DNA of 64,000 nt. It comes from Mermis nigrescens. Lineage: Eukaryota; Nematoda; Enoplea; Mermithida; Mermithidae. The DNA is taken from the NCBI GenBank assembly GCA_036768485.1, contig JAVLUZ010000507.1, positions 1,497,579-1,561,578 of the forward strand, in the 5' to 3' direction. The notes under the pieces are model-generated. The model did no database searches. It had not been told where the DNA came from and saw only the letters and a list, made by a program, of their open reading frames with translations. Shown here one piece after another: positions 53,157-64,000 of the stretch (its first letter is position 1; each line of letters begins with the position of its first letter). The position numbers and the translations under genes are program-made.

Positions 53157-53421
53157 CATAGGTGGGCAGCACCAGCATTCTGGGGGAGGGTTGCAAGATT
53201 TTTCAAATGTCAAAGAATGATCCTAAAAATAGTGGTAGGGCAAGAAAACCCATTTTTCAACATTTCTTGTCGATCACTATCCGTTGGCATCAAAAATAGC
53301 GAGAAGAATACAAAAAAATTTCAAAAATTGAATTCTGGAGGATGTTTTCTTTTTTGTTTTCTGTAGGGGGGTATTTGGCCTTCTTGGGGGTGCATAACTC
53401 AACCCCTCATGCCCACGTATG
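53157..53421 (-). mobile_element. Family-1 MITE (reverse), 265 bp
   Basis: CATAGGTGGGCAGC ... GCCCACGTATG with a perfect 8-bp duplication GTTTCAAC (53149-53156, 53422-53429). Confidence 0.9.
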
Positions 53422-53429
53422 GTTTCAAC

Positions 53430-54400
53430 TACCAGAAATTTTTTTACCTCCTCCCCTAGATGTCACCATTCTTCCAAAATTTTACAAAAAATTCGTACTA
53501 CAGGTGCTGTTTTAAGCGTGTTTAGTAATCTATTTACTGAAAATAATCAGATTTTTCGGCAGACTCGTTTTCAGCCATATTTTGTTCAATTTATTCGAAA
53601 TATTTTTGTGCTTTCATGCTCTAATCATGCTAAAAACGCCGAAAAACGATGCTTTCGACTTTCATTCATTATTTGTCCAAAAAATGCACTTTAGAATTTT
53701 AACCTCTCCCCCAAATTTCCCATGCTGTGCATGTCTGGTCCCTGTCATCAATTTTTCGGCCTTTCTATGACCTTTGAGTATTTTTCACTCCTCCCTAGAA
53801 TTTTGGACCTGCTCATATATGATGATGAGGCGTGAAAGCTTATACTGTAATTTGCATACGAATTTGCATTTTAGTTTTGTATTTTACTCGATCGAGTCGT
53901 CTCGTCACTTGTCATGGCATCTGTTCATCTTGATTCATTACGATTATCACGCTATTTATGCATTTTTCGCTCGAACTGTTCGTTAGCTTCCCATGTGTCG
54001 CCTTTGTATCGCTGAGCTCTCCGCTGACACCAGTCTCCACATTGTACATATCTCCTCCCTTAATTTCGCGTCGGATTTTGCATGTATTTTTAGTTGGATG
54101 TTTGATGAGAATTATACGCTATTTCGGTCTTAATAAACAAAAACACGCATAAAAATCCAACGATTCCAAATTCTGGGATTGTCGAAGTGCAGATCACGAC
54201 ATACATGGGCGTGGGGTATCCGGGGTCTTAAACCCCCCCAGAATCCGGCGGACCCCCCAAGATCAATAGCTCCAAAATTGAATTTTGGGTGCTATTTTTT
54301 GGGGATTTCGCCCCATCAAACCCCTCAGAATTTGTCTGCTGCCCACCTAATGTCACGCACGACTCGACACGACCTTTGGTTCATAGCATAACCGGTTTTG
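53430..54400. other. Gene-free stretch with element fragments
   Basis: A family-4-like fragment (about 53430-53745) followed by AT-rich unique sequence; ATGGGCGTGGGGTATCCGGG near 54206 and CTGCTGCCCACCTAATG near 54345 mark another small diverged element. No gene. Confidence 0.4.
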
Positions 54401-55425
54401 GGGTCTCAGGCAAGGAACGACCGGGCGCCCAGTCCCGGCCGGGCCTAGCAGTCCCGGTCCCGGCCTCAGAACGGCCGGGCCTTATAGATTATGCAAGGCA
54501 TTCAACTTACTTAACTTAGAGAAGCGTGTAATGCTGTACATGCGTACATAATCTGAACCTTTGTAGCACTTTAATCAGTAGGCACCACACCTGGGCTTGG
54601 GGTTTAGGGGGTATGCACCCCCAGAATTCGGTTTTCGAAAATTTCTTTCGTTTTTTTCGCAATTTTTTGATGCCAATGGATAGTGCTTGATGAGAAACGA
54701 CGAAAAATTGTGTTTTTATCGCCATACCACCATTTTTAAGGCCATTTTTTGACCTTCAAAAATATTGCACCCCCCCAGAATTTTCTTGCTGCCCACGTAT
54801 GGTAGGCACTGTCTGTGTATCCATTTTGCACTTAATTTGGACTGATGCAACTCGTTACATTCGTGTATCCCCGATCTCATTCATGTCTCGACGCGTGAAT
54901 CTTATGTTATGCATTTATGCGCATTAAAATCGTGCATAAAATAGAATTCTTTAAAATACCGATATGTCGACTTTTCTGCAAATAATGGGAATGATATATG
55001 TATTCAAAAAACCATAGCAGTATTGTTGTTATACTGACTACTAGACTCTGCTTAAGCGCGATAAGAGTGTGCAATCCTCACATTTCAACATAAAGAGACA
55101 TTGGTATGAATATATATTAATTTATGCAAAAAGTGTAAAGATTTCTTTTGTTGTCTACGTGACACTGAGCTAATAATAGCTTGCTCAAGATAACTCGAGC
55201 CTTGTCTTAAAAAATTCTGTCGAAGAAAAAAGCAGTTTTGTCGGCAACCTATGCACCTGTGACTATTCCTTTGTAGCCTTAGCTTTTTTATTCTACATAC
55301 TTAAGCAAAAATTTACTCGAGAACTCATCCAAGCAAATAAATACAATGTTATATTATTCCACTCAAATGATTAGCCACTATTTTGTGACTGCGTGTTCTT
55401 ATTGCTAAGATCGATGTCTTATGTG
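54401..55425. repeat. Long repeat, inverted relative to 29130-29990
   Basis: Opposite-orientation counterpart of 29130-29990, split by a family-1 MITE at 54586-54801. Its outer end is a GGCCCGG/CCGGGCC-rich block that recurs near 56470-56545, so the full element may reach 56550. Confidence 0.65.
54586..54801 (+). mobile_element. Family-1 MITE, 216 bp
   Basis: CACACCTGGGC ... GCCCACGTATG with a perfect 8-bp duplication GTAGGCAC (54578-54585, 54802-54809). Confidence 0.9.
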
Positions 55426-55518
55426 ATTAACTTCTTGTTTAAATCAGTTATGTCCACTCCACTGTATTTTTGCTTCATCTGTCACTGTGACCTATTGATT
55501 TTGCGTACTGCTTCCTGA

Positions 55519-56284
55519 CAGTTTTTTTGTACTCGGCGAAGATTTTTCTCGATGTACAAAGACTTTTCGGGACCGTCTTTGTACATGTACAAAGATTTTT
55601 GGAAAGACAAAAACTGCAAAAAAGGTCTTAAATTTGCAGATTCTTCGGCGCTTCGCGCCGGAATGAGTAATTACGCGATCTATATATCTTTATAATGGCA
55701 GAAATTGCATTTAAAAGGAAAAAATGTCAAGTTTTTCGGCGCTTACGCCGTTTCAAGACGATTCTAAGTGATTTTTGCCCTTAGAGACCCAGAAATTAGC
55801 TAAAATACACTACCAAAAGTCGAACAACCTCTTTTTACTACACTAAAATCGCTACTGTACCACTTAATTGTACCCAAAAATTTATGTGTACAAAATATAC
55901 AAAAGATTTTTGGGAAGACGAAAACTGTAAAAAGGTGTGAAATTCCCGGAAATTTTCGTCGCATCGCGCCGATATGAGTAATTGTTTGTCCTATATATGT
56001 TTAAAATAGCAGAATTTGCATTTTGAATGGAAAAATGTCAAATTTTTCGGCGCAATTTTTCGGCGCTTCGCGCCGTTTAGAGACAATTTTCAGTAATTTT
56101 TGGCGTCAGAAACCTAAAAATTAGCTAAAATACACTACCAAAGATTGAAAACCCCGTTTTACCACACTAAAATCCTTACTGTACTATATTATAGTACACA
56201 AAAACTTGCATGCACAAAATGTACAAAGACTTTTGGGGACCATCTTAGTGCATATACAAACGGACCTTGTACAAAAAAACACTG
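55519..56284. mobile_element. hAT-like element with two internal repeats, 766 bp
   Basis: The ends CAGTTTTTTTGTAC and GTACAAAAAAACACTG are flanked by a perfect 8-bp duplication CTTCCTGA (55511-55518, 56285-56292). Inside are two tandem units of about 330 bp (each GTACAAAGA..., two GGCGCTTCGCGCC palindromes, AATTAGCTAAAATACACTAC). No ORF. Confidence 0.75.
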
Positions 56285-56549
56285 CTTCCTGATAATGTTG
56301 ACAAATTGTTGTTCTTAAAATCTGGTTTCCGTGCTATTGGTTACAAAGCGTTCAATTTAAGACCCTGACTATGTCTCTGAATAAAGGATTTCTGATGTAT
56401 CAGTGTGCAAATGTATACATCAATTTGTGCCTAAATCATGCAAGGCCTTATACCTATTATTTATACAACAAGGCCCGGTCCCGTTGCCGGCCTCAAAGCC
56501 CGGTCCCGGTCCCAGCCAAATTTTGGGCCCGGTCGTTCGCTGGTCTCAG

Positions 56550-57076
56550 GTCAGTGGATCAAATAGAGAGAGAGCTTTTCTTAGCTGAAATAATCTTAAA
56601 AACAACTTCGAATGCTAAAATCACCTGAATACTGCCATTATTGACACTTTGTGATGGATCTAAGCACACTTGCAAAACTTGAGTTTTTTTATACGTTTTT
56701 TACCTTAAGTTTGTTTGTCTCTTTTCTAAAAATTTAGCACTCTTTTTCCTTGGATTCTGGATGCCTAAAGCTTCGTCCATGCGTGATATCCGGTCGTTCA
56801 CACCTGTATCTCGGGGGTGCTAGCGGTGGATGATCTCCAAAATTTTGACACTGACTTTTCCGAAATTTTTATTTTTCCCAATAAAATGACAAATATTTTT
56901 GATGGCTTTGAAGAAAACTTATTGTTGCGTTGCGCCAATTTCGAACCGTAGATCGCTTATTTCCGTTAATTTTTTCGAATCTTGCATTTTATGAAACCTT
57001 GTCAAAATCTGTGCATAACGTGCCTCTTGACGAGAGCACTTCAGCCGAACAGACTGCTTCAGAAAAACGTAGAGCT
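56550..57076. other. Gene-free spacer
   Basis: AT-rich, no element or gene recognised. Confidence 0.35.
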
Positions 57077-58413
57077 TTAAGAGTCAGTTTCTGTTAGGAC
57101 CACCTTAACCTTACATAAGTAAAAAATTAATTTTTCCTAATTTTAACATATATTACACAGATTTTTACGTTGATACCGAATCTGAAAACTGTTTTACACA
57201 AAAATGATTTTTCGCTGACTTATAGGGGTGTAAAGTGAGAAAAATCGGAATATGTGCCGAATTTCATATGTTGATTAATATTTTCCGGAATAATTAACAT
57301 TTTTGAATGCAGTTTTTTTAAATTACAGAAGATTAAATGGGCGTTACAAAAAGTATAAAAAGCTTGTTTACCGGATCATCCCACGGGATACAGCAGTCAA
57401 TAAAAGTCAAAAATATGAATTTTTGCTTTTGCAACATTTTTACTTTTTTAGCCATAAGTCCAGAGTGGTCATACAGAATCGAACCTTATTTCACCACAGT
57501 ATGTGCCACCTATGTATCCGTTTTTGTGTAAAAAATGAAGGATATGTGATGAATAGTTATTGACCACTTTTGACAAACGTGAAATTAACTCATGTGTTCA
57601 AATTTCAAAAATGATACATTTGTGCTATAAATAATTTAACGTTTCGATCTATAACTCCAGAACTGTAAAACATTGTGCGACTGCATCATACCACAGCTTG
57701 TACCATCTATGTGCCTAAGTGCTTGCAAAAGATCATGCGTATACCTTAACTGGTTGTTGACCATTTCTGACAAACGGTAATTGAACTCAATTGGTCAAAG
57801 TCGAAAAAATCATACAGTGTGGTACAAATAACTTTCCTTTTGGAGCTGTAATTCATGAAATAAAATTCATCTTGTGGCCACATTACACCACAATTTGCAC
57901 TATCTATTTGCCTAATTATATGCAAAAATCCATCTATATATGTTTGACATTTATTGACCATTTGTGGACAACGTAAACTTACCTCCATTGGTCAAAATCA
58001 AAATGTCACACATTGGTGCTTCAAAAAATTTTTCTTTCGGCTCTGTAACTCGAGAATTTGGACACTTTTTAACCGCATTACACCACAGTCTCTACCATAT
58101 ATGTCCCTAATTGTACACGAAAAAATCATATGCATGTTCTACGTACTTATCTATCAGCCATATTTCACAAGTGTGAACTTGACCTAATTGGTCAAAGTGA
58201 AAAATGCATGCTTTTGTTTCAAATAATTTTATTTTCTATTTCTAATGAGAAGTAAAATCTATCTGGTGACCATACTACGCCACGGTTCGCACTATCTATT
58301 TGCCTAATTGCCTGCAAAAATTCATACATATATGTTGGATTATATTTATTTATTTATTATTTTTACCTGTAGAAAATCCTATTATAAAGCAATATGTTTT
58401 ATATCGTCAAAAT

Positions 58414-58659
58414 TCAATTGTCAAAACATTCTGAATGAATCAATGTGTCTTCAACGTCATCTGCCTCATCATCTAGATTTGGGTCTGGTTGGAAAAAATC
58501 TTCTAAGCAGTCATCTTCATCAGTTTCAGTTGGGACAATTGATTCTCTTTTTCGTGCTTCCCGCGACCAAAATCCTGCGATTTGCTGCCATGATAAAAAC
58601 TCAGATTGCTTGAATTGGGGCAATCTTCGCATTTCAGTTGCAGTCTCCCTTGGAACCAA
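58414..58659 (-). pseudogene. Transposon gene fragment, left-arm copy
   Basis: Mirror copy of the fragment at 59152-59590: RETATEMRRLPQFKQSEFLS, FWSREARKRE and an acidic end ...DDEADDVEDTLIHSECFDN before the stop. A 42-bp internal duplication (CAAAATCCTGCGATTTGCTG repeated near 58566 and 58658) breaks the frame upstream. Confidence 0.6.
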
Positions 58660-58915
58660 AATCCTGCGATTTGCTGCTTCTTCGAGCCTTAAATCCCATC
58701 ATCAAATTTTTTAAGCAAATATTGGCGCTGGTTTTCTGTGAATGCTTTACAAGATCTTTTTTGCCTTAAAGCCCAGCCAGTGGGTAATCTTTGGGTTGAA
58801 TCATCATCTGCATACATCTCCCAGAATTGCTGCAAAACTTCATTTAGACTTGGAAGCCGAGGCATTAGCTGCCGATTTTCTATTTGTTTCTTGTTTCTTC
58901 ATCCTAGAAGAGCCC

Positions 58916-59137
58916 ATGACAAGGGATCAGTCAACAGCAACATTTGTGCCAGTCTTACCAGAAGAAGACAGCTCAGCAAGATCTTTGCAACTGTTTACTT
59001 GTACTATTCCTGGTTGCGTGAAATCATTTCAAAGTCATCAATCCCTTGAAAATCACATGGAGTTAGCAAATCACCAGTTTCAGCCTGAACGACTGACATT
59101 GCGAGATGCAGCTATTACAACGTACAAGAACAAATAG
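58916..59137 (+). CDS. Single C2H2 zinc-finger ORF at the foldback centre
   Basis: A 73-codon frame from ATG 58916 has one finger, Cys29-X4-Cys34-X12-His47-X5-His53 (CTIPGCVKSFQSHQSLENHM), preceded by an acidic PEEDSS stretch. It spans the unique centre and ends just inside the right arm. A finger of this kind followed by an FTENQRQYLLKKF-type domain (59276 onward) is a pairing I have seen in animal transposon proteins, so this is probably the N-terminal part of one gene now cut by a stop at 59135. It is not assigned to a family. Confidence 0.5.
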   Translation: MTRDQSTATFVPVLPEEDSSARSLQLFTCTIPGCVKSFQSHQSLENHMELANHQFQPERLTLRDAAITTYKNK

Positions 59138-59151
59138 AAGATTGGCAGCTA

Positions 59152-59590
59152 ATGCCTTGGCTTCCAAGTCTAAATGAAGTTTTGCAGCAATTCTGGGAAT
59201 TTATTGCAGAAGATGATTCAATCCAAAGATTACCAACTGGCTGGGCTTTAAGGCAAAAAAGATCTTGTAAAGCATTCACAGAAAACCAGCGCCAATATTT
59301 GCTTAAAAAATTTGATGATGGGATTAAGGCTCGAAGAAAGTGCGATCCAAGGGAGACTGCAACTGAAATGCGAAGATTGCCCCAATTCAGGCAATCTGAG
59401 TTTTTATCATGGCAGCAAATTGCAGGATTTTGGTCGCGGGAAGCACGAAAAAGAGAAGCGATTGTCCCAACTGAAACTGATGAAGATTGACTGCTTAGAA
59501 GATTTCTTCCAACCAAACCTAAATCTAGATGATGAGGCAGATGACGTTGAAGACACATTGATTCATTCAGAATGTTTTGACAATTGAATT
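59152..59590 (+). pseudogene. Transposon gene fragment, right-arm copy
   Basis: The frame 59152-59490 reads MPWLPSLNEVLQQFWEF, RSCKAFTENQRQYLLKKFDD, then RRKCDPRETATEMRRLPQ and FLSWQQIAGFWSREARKRE. A frameshift at about 59487 leads to the acidic end DDEADDVEDTLIHSECFDN. The start just after the zinc-finger ORF's stop suggests that one protein is split. No catalytic motif is visible; function unknown. Confidence 0.5.
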
Positions 59591-60937
59591 TTGACGATAT
59601 AAAACATATTGCTTTATGTTAGGATTTTCTACAGGTAAAAATAATAAATAAATATAATCCAACATATATGTATGAATTTTTTGCATGCAATTAGGCAAAT
59701 AGATAGTGCGAACCGTGGCGTAGTATGGTCACCAGATAGATTTTACTTCTCGTTAGAAATAGAAAATAAAATTATTTGAAACAAAAGCATGCATTTTTTC
59801 ACTTTGACCAATTAGGTTAAGTTCACACTTGTGAAATATGGCTGATAGATAAGTACGTAGAACATGCAGATGATTTTTTTGTGTACAATTAGGGACATAT
59901 ATGGTAGAGACTGTGGTGTAATGCGGTTGAAAAAGGTGTCCAAATTCTCGAGTTACAGAGCCGAAAGAAAAATTTTTTGAAGCACCAATGTGTGACATTT
60001 TGATTTTGACCAATGGAGGTAAGTTTACGTTGTCCACAAATGGTCAATAAATGTCAAACATATATAGATGGATTTTTGCATATAATTAGGCAAATAGATA
60101 GTGCAAACTGTGGTGTAATGTGGCCACAAGATGAATTTTATTTTATGAATTACAGCTCCAAAAGGAAAGTTATTTGTACCACACATGTATGATTTTTTCG
60201 ACTTTGACAAATTGAGTTCAATTACCGTTTGTCAGAAATGGTCAACAACCAGTTAAGGTATACGCATGATCTTTTGCAAGCACTTAGGCACATAGATATT
60301 ACAAGCTGTGGTATGATGCAGTCGCACAATGTTTTACAGTTCTGGAGTTATAGATCGAAACGTTAAATTATTTATAGCATAAATGTATCATTTTTGAAAT
60401 TTGAACACATGAGTTAATTTTACGTTTGTCAAAAGTGGTCAATAACTATCCATCACATATCCTTCATTTTTTACACAGAAACGAATACATAGGTGGCACA
60501 TATTGTGGTGGAATAAGGTTCGATTCTGTTTGACCACTCTGGACTTATGGCTAAAAAAGTAAAAATGTTGCAAGTGCAAAAATTCATATTTTTGACTTTT
60601 ATTGACTGCTGTATCCCGTGGGATGATCCGGTAAACAAACTTTTATATACTTTTTGTAACACCGATTTAATCTTCTGTAATTTAAAAGAAACTGCATTGA
60701 AAAATGTTAATTATTCCGGAAAATATTAATCAACATATGAAATTCGGCACACATTCCGATTTTTCACACTTTACACCCCTATAAGTCAGCAAAAAGTCAT
60801 TTTTGTGTAAAACGGTATTCAGATTCGGAATCAGCGTAAAAAGTTGTGTAATATATGTTAAAACAAAGAAAAATTATTTTTTTGCTTATGTAAGTCACTA
60901 TTACAGCAAGGTGATTCTTACAGACATTGACTCTTAA

Positions 60938-62119
60938 GAATGTTGCGCGTGTTCGGTTCGGTTATCGGTAGGCTAAAATATCGCAGAAATGTGCGGGGTA
61001 CCTCGACGAATGCCAATTAAATTCCTTTCGATTTTGCAAGTGATGGAACCTTTCTTGAACGAAAAAATGACATGACATTTTAGTTGAAATAGCTCGTTCG
61101 TCTGATTCAATATGTTTTTAATCTTTTTTTGGGATTAGTGGAGTAGGTATTTTAATACAAGGTAGGAACGGGTCGAATTTGGACTATATGGAGACAACTC
61201 CGGTTACCTCGCATTCAGCATGACCAACCTGGTTGGGAAGGGTCAAATATTAAGCTTTTTGGGCCAAAATGACCCCAAAAACTGATACACATGCTAAAAG
61301 AGCGTTAACCCTTCTGCAGCGGTGTTCATTTTTGCTTTTGAGTTGCGGTGTCCGTGAACTTTGTTCACATGGTACTATGATTGAGAAGCCTAAAAACTGG
61401 GCAGATCCGAAGACCCGCCACTGGCCAGTGTTCGGTCGCTTGTGCGAGCCGAACCAGTGCTCAATTAACTAAAAAATTGCGCTATCTAATCCGGAGATGA
61501 AACGTCATCTCGACGGGTTAAAGCGCAAAAGCTAAATATAGCACATATGAGCAGCAAAACGAGCTGACGGGAAAACAAATCCGAACAGCGAAACGAGTCG
61601 ACGGGAGATAGCGCATGAGTTCGACGAGTGTGTGTATGTTCACCGCACTTACAGTACTACAGTAATACGGAGTGTAATTATAACATTTTAACTCCCCGTG
61701 TACAGTTGTATCACTTATGCCTGTGTCTAGTCAGTGCATTGCCAACTCAATAATCTACAGTATATGCAAATGATCAACTCAGCTTGTTTATTGTGTGAGT
61801 ATAGCTATAAATCTGGGAAAAGTCATGGAAAACGCTACAAAATCGGCTTATTTTCTAAATGCAGTTTTTTGCATCAGGGCATTTAAAACATTTAGAAACA
61901 TAGACAAAATCTCTGACTAAGGGCCCTAATATTTCTAAAGAAATTTTCAAAAAACCGTGTTGTGTGAACTATATTCACAGATACCGCTGTCGAGAGGTTA
62001 CTGCGTTATTCCACAGTTTCTGGTCACTTTCGAGGACTCGAAGAATATTTTCAATTTTCATGCATTTTGGCCTTCATTTTCTCCAGAAAATTTGTTAGTT
62101 TTAATCTGGGGATCTAGAC
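60938..62119. other. Gene-free stretch
   Basis: No gene or clear element. Words GTGAACTTTGTTCACA (about 61350) and GTGTGAACTATATTCACA (about 61962) are short palindromes. Confidence 0.35.
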
Positions 62120-62353
62120 CACTCGTGGGAGTGGGATGGTATGCACCCCCTAGAAGGCCGAATAACCCCTCCCCAAAAAAACCAAAAACCCCCAGAATTC
62201 AATTTTCGATTTTATTTTTTGCGATTTTTCGATGCCAATGGATAGAACTCGATGAGAAACGTTTTTTCGCCATATCATTATTTCAAGACCATTTTTTAAC
62301 CTTTAACAAATCTTGCACCACCATCCCCAAAATTTCGGTGCAGCTCACCTATG
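62120..62353 (+). mobile_element. Family-1 MITE, 234 bp
   Basis: CACTCGTGGGAG ... CAGCTCACCTATG with a perfect 8-bp duplication ATCTAGAC (62112-62119, 62354-62361). Core GATGCCAATGGATAGAACTC near 62230. Confidence 0.85.
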
Positions 62354-64000
62354 ATCTAGACCCTGCTAAACTTCCTCGTGCGTGTCGCTCGTAACGCCGT
62401 TTCAGAATCTTACTCAATTAAAATTTCATAATTTGCCAATGGACACTAAGAAATAAGATTCTCGCCCATCGGCTTCGGTTTTACTTCAAAGAGACGACCT
62501 AACGAAATAATAAGATACAAGAATTGTAATTCAGAGTCGTTCCAATGATACATGCTAAAATACAGACCAGGGAATATTTTTCAAAAATATTTTTATGCCT
62601 TGAAATGATTTTCAATGAACGTAAACCCTTATTGAAATTGAAGTGTACCTACACTTTGTATTTTAACACCATCCATCTAGCAAAATTTGCATGTCGAAAA
62701 TTCCTGCTAATTAAAGTTTGTCAACCAAATTAGAGAAAGCTGTCTTGATAAATTCCTCCTATTATAGTGAACATATTCAATAAAAAACAATAACCTACCT
62801 AAATAATGTCCTTATAAAATTTTGTGCTCTTTTACATACACAACGTGCAAATTAATCGCGCCGAATATAAAAATGTATGGTGAAAAAATAACTGAAGTGC
62901 ACGCACAATTAAATTCAGAATATATAAAACTAATTATCATGAGCCAGGTCGGGCACACCGTATGAGCAATCAGTTTCAATCGCCAAATTATAATTATTGC
63001 CCGTATTGTTTTTGTAAGCGCTGGTGACAATGCGGAAAAAACCTCGTTCGCCCTGAAGGAAAATTATTCAAAATTCGAAGGATCGTACAAAAATGTTGAT
63101 TGTTCATAAAAGAACAAAAACGTTGCAATAGCAATATAATGTCTAAAATGAGACAAGTAGTTTTCTTTACAAAATTTCTGCGGCGTTGGAGAGACTAACA
63201 TCTTTCACCGGCGTAAACCACGCCAAAAAAAGTTTTCCTGCTTTCTTAGAGAAATTAGTCGATTTAAATACTTACGTTGTAACATGAAAGCAGCCTCGAA
63301 ACATAATTGAAATTTTTCATCGCAAACTACATATAAATGAGCTAGCAATCAAAAAATGCTCCGATGGAGCAAGAAGAACGAATATACTTGGAACTACGCA
63401 TCATTAAAGATATAAAAGGAGGGGACTAGGAAAAAGGTACCCATGCATGCCTGTGAAAGTTGAAAGAATCAAGTAAAAATTAGATTTCCGCTAAAAGACG
63501 CATAAAATCGAAGTACAGGATGGGCCACGTATCTATGACATATTTTATCTTGTTATAGCTAAATCACTTTTTTGTTATAGAACATAAAACTCTGCCAGAA
63601 TATGACGAAAACATAAAAGTTTCATTTTACAAAGTTTGATGTTGTTTAATTTTATGGTTCAAGAGTGACGCACTTCTACTTGATCACATCATTTTTTGAA
63701 ACTTCAAATAACGTTCACTAAATTGAAGCTGAACTTTGTAGTGCATTTTGACCAAAAGTTCATCAAAATAGTTGATAAAGAAAATTTTTAAACCCTGAAT
63801 GTTCAAGAGACTCTTTGTCTGCACTTTGGATTTAGTACATCCGCAAAGTTAATAAGTCAGGAAGAAGAGGAGGCTGTCGCAGGATGAGTCCATAAATCGC
63901 TTTTCATGCATTAGCTGCCTTATTTGTTCGACTAAGGAGTGCGATTTTTTCTTCTGTGTTTGAATCTAAAGCATATAAAATGCGACCTTAGAACATTAAA
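62354..64000. other. Gene-free end of window
   Basis: AT-rich; the few ORFs are below 75 codons and show no recognisable domain. Confidence 0.4.

Larger units (their letters stand above)
57081..60933. mobile_element. 3.85-kb foldback element with TTAA flanks
   Basis: The left arm (57081 to about 58890) and right arm (about 59122-60933) are near-complete inverted repeats around a unique centre of about 230 bp. The tips read GAGTCAGTTTCTG and CAGACATTGACTC and are flanked by TTAA on both sides (57077-57080, 60934-60937), the target duplication of piggyBac- and Kolobok-type transposons. Each arm carries the same gene fragment, pointing outward from the centre (minus strand 58414-58659; plus strand 59152-59490). 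The arms differ by scattered substitutions and small indels. Confidence 0.85.

Noticed and set aside
59753..60210. Minus-strand ORFs in the right foldback arm (and their twins at 57791-58187)
   Set aside because: Non-coding arm sequence; ORFs appear in both arms at mirrored positions with no domain and frequent Ile/His/Tyr typical of AT-rich chance frames.
1..64000. tRNA or rRNA genes
   Set aside because: No convincing cloverleaf with A and B boxes or rRNA block was recognised by eye; a covariance-model scan would be decisive.

Overview
The window looks like animal nuclear DNA, most likely from an arthropod. It is AT-rich with sparse GT-AG-spliced genes, multi-kilobase introns and very dense DNA-transposon debris. 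The two host genes, a sigma-type glutathione S-transferase and a SPOP-like MATH/BTB protein, fit an arthropod. I cannot name the species from sequence alone.

Layout. (1) 611-10959 is a Polinton/Maverick element with exact AG...CT ends, about 0.8 kb terminal inverted repeats and a perfect 6-bp target duplication TATGTT. At 10.35 kb it is short for the group. The DNA polymerase B gene is cut to its N-terminal part and most other genes are frameshifted: integrase, packaging ATPase, small virion-type proteins, capsid-like protein and penton-like protein. The adenain-type protease is intact. Two things stand out. There is a broken gene for a two-repeat TATA-binding-protein (TBP)-like protein at 4919-5433, minus strand. 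There is also a recurring TATA-like motif, TCTATAAATAC, 21-48 bases before the start of most of the element's genes on both strands. (2) 11609-17058 is a four-exon GST whose key glutathione-site residues are substituted. (3) 17.1-33.3 kb is a gene-poor repeat zone: hAT-type elements with 8-bp duplications, one carrying two inverted minisatellite arrays, LINE reverse-transcriptase fragments and nested insertions. (4) 33375-49316 is a five-exon MATH-BTB gene; its introns are full of small non-autonomous elements. (5) 49.3-64 kb is again gene-poor: more small elements, a 1.15-kb element with subterminal repeats, and a 3.9-kb foldback element at 57081-60933 with about 1.8-kb arms, TTAA flanks and a single-zinc-finger ORF at its centre.

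How parts relate. Within the Polinton the genes form a virus-like cassette (replication, integration, DNA packaging, capsid maturation). The TBP-like gene and the shared promoter motif suggest that an ancestral copy may have supplied its own promoter-recognition factor; that is inference. Outside the Polinton, at least four families of small elements share CATA-like ends and 8-bp duplications. No complete transposase is present here, so they were probably mobilised from elsewhere.
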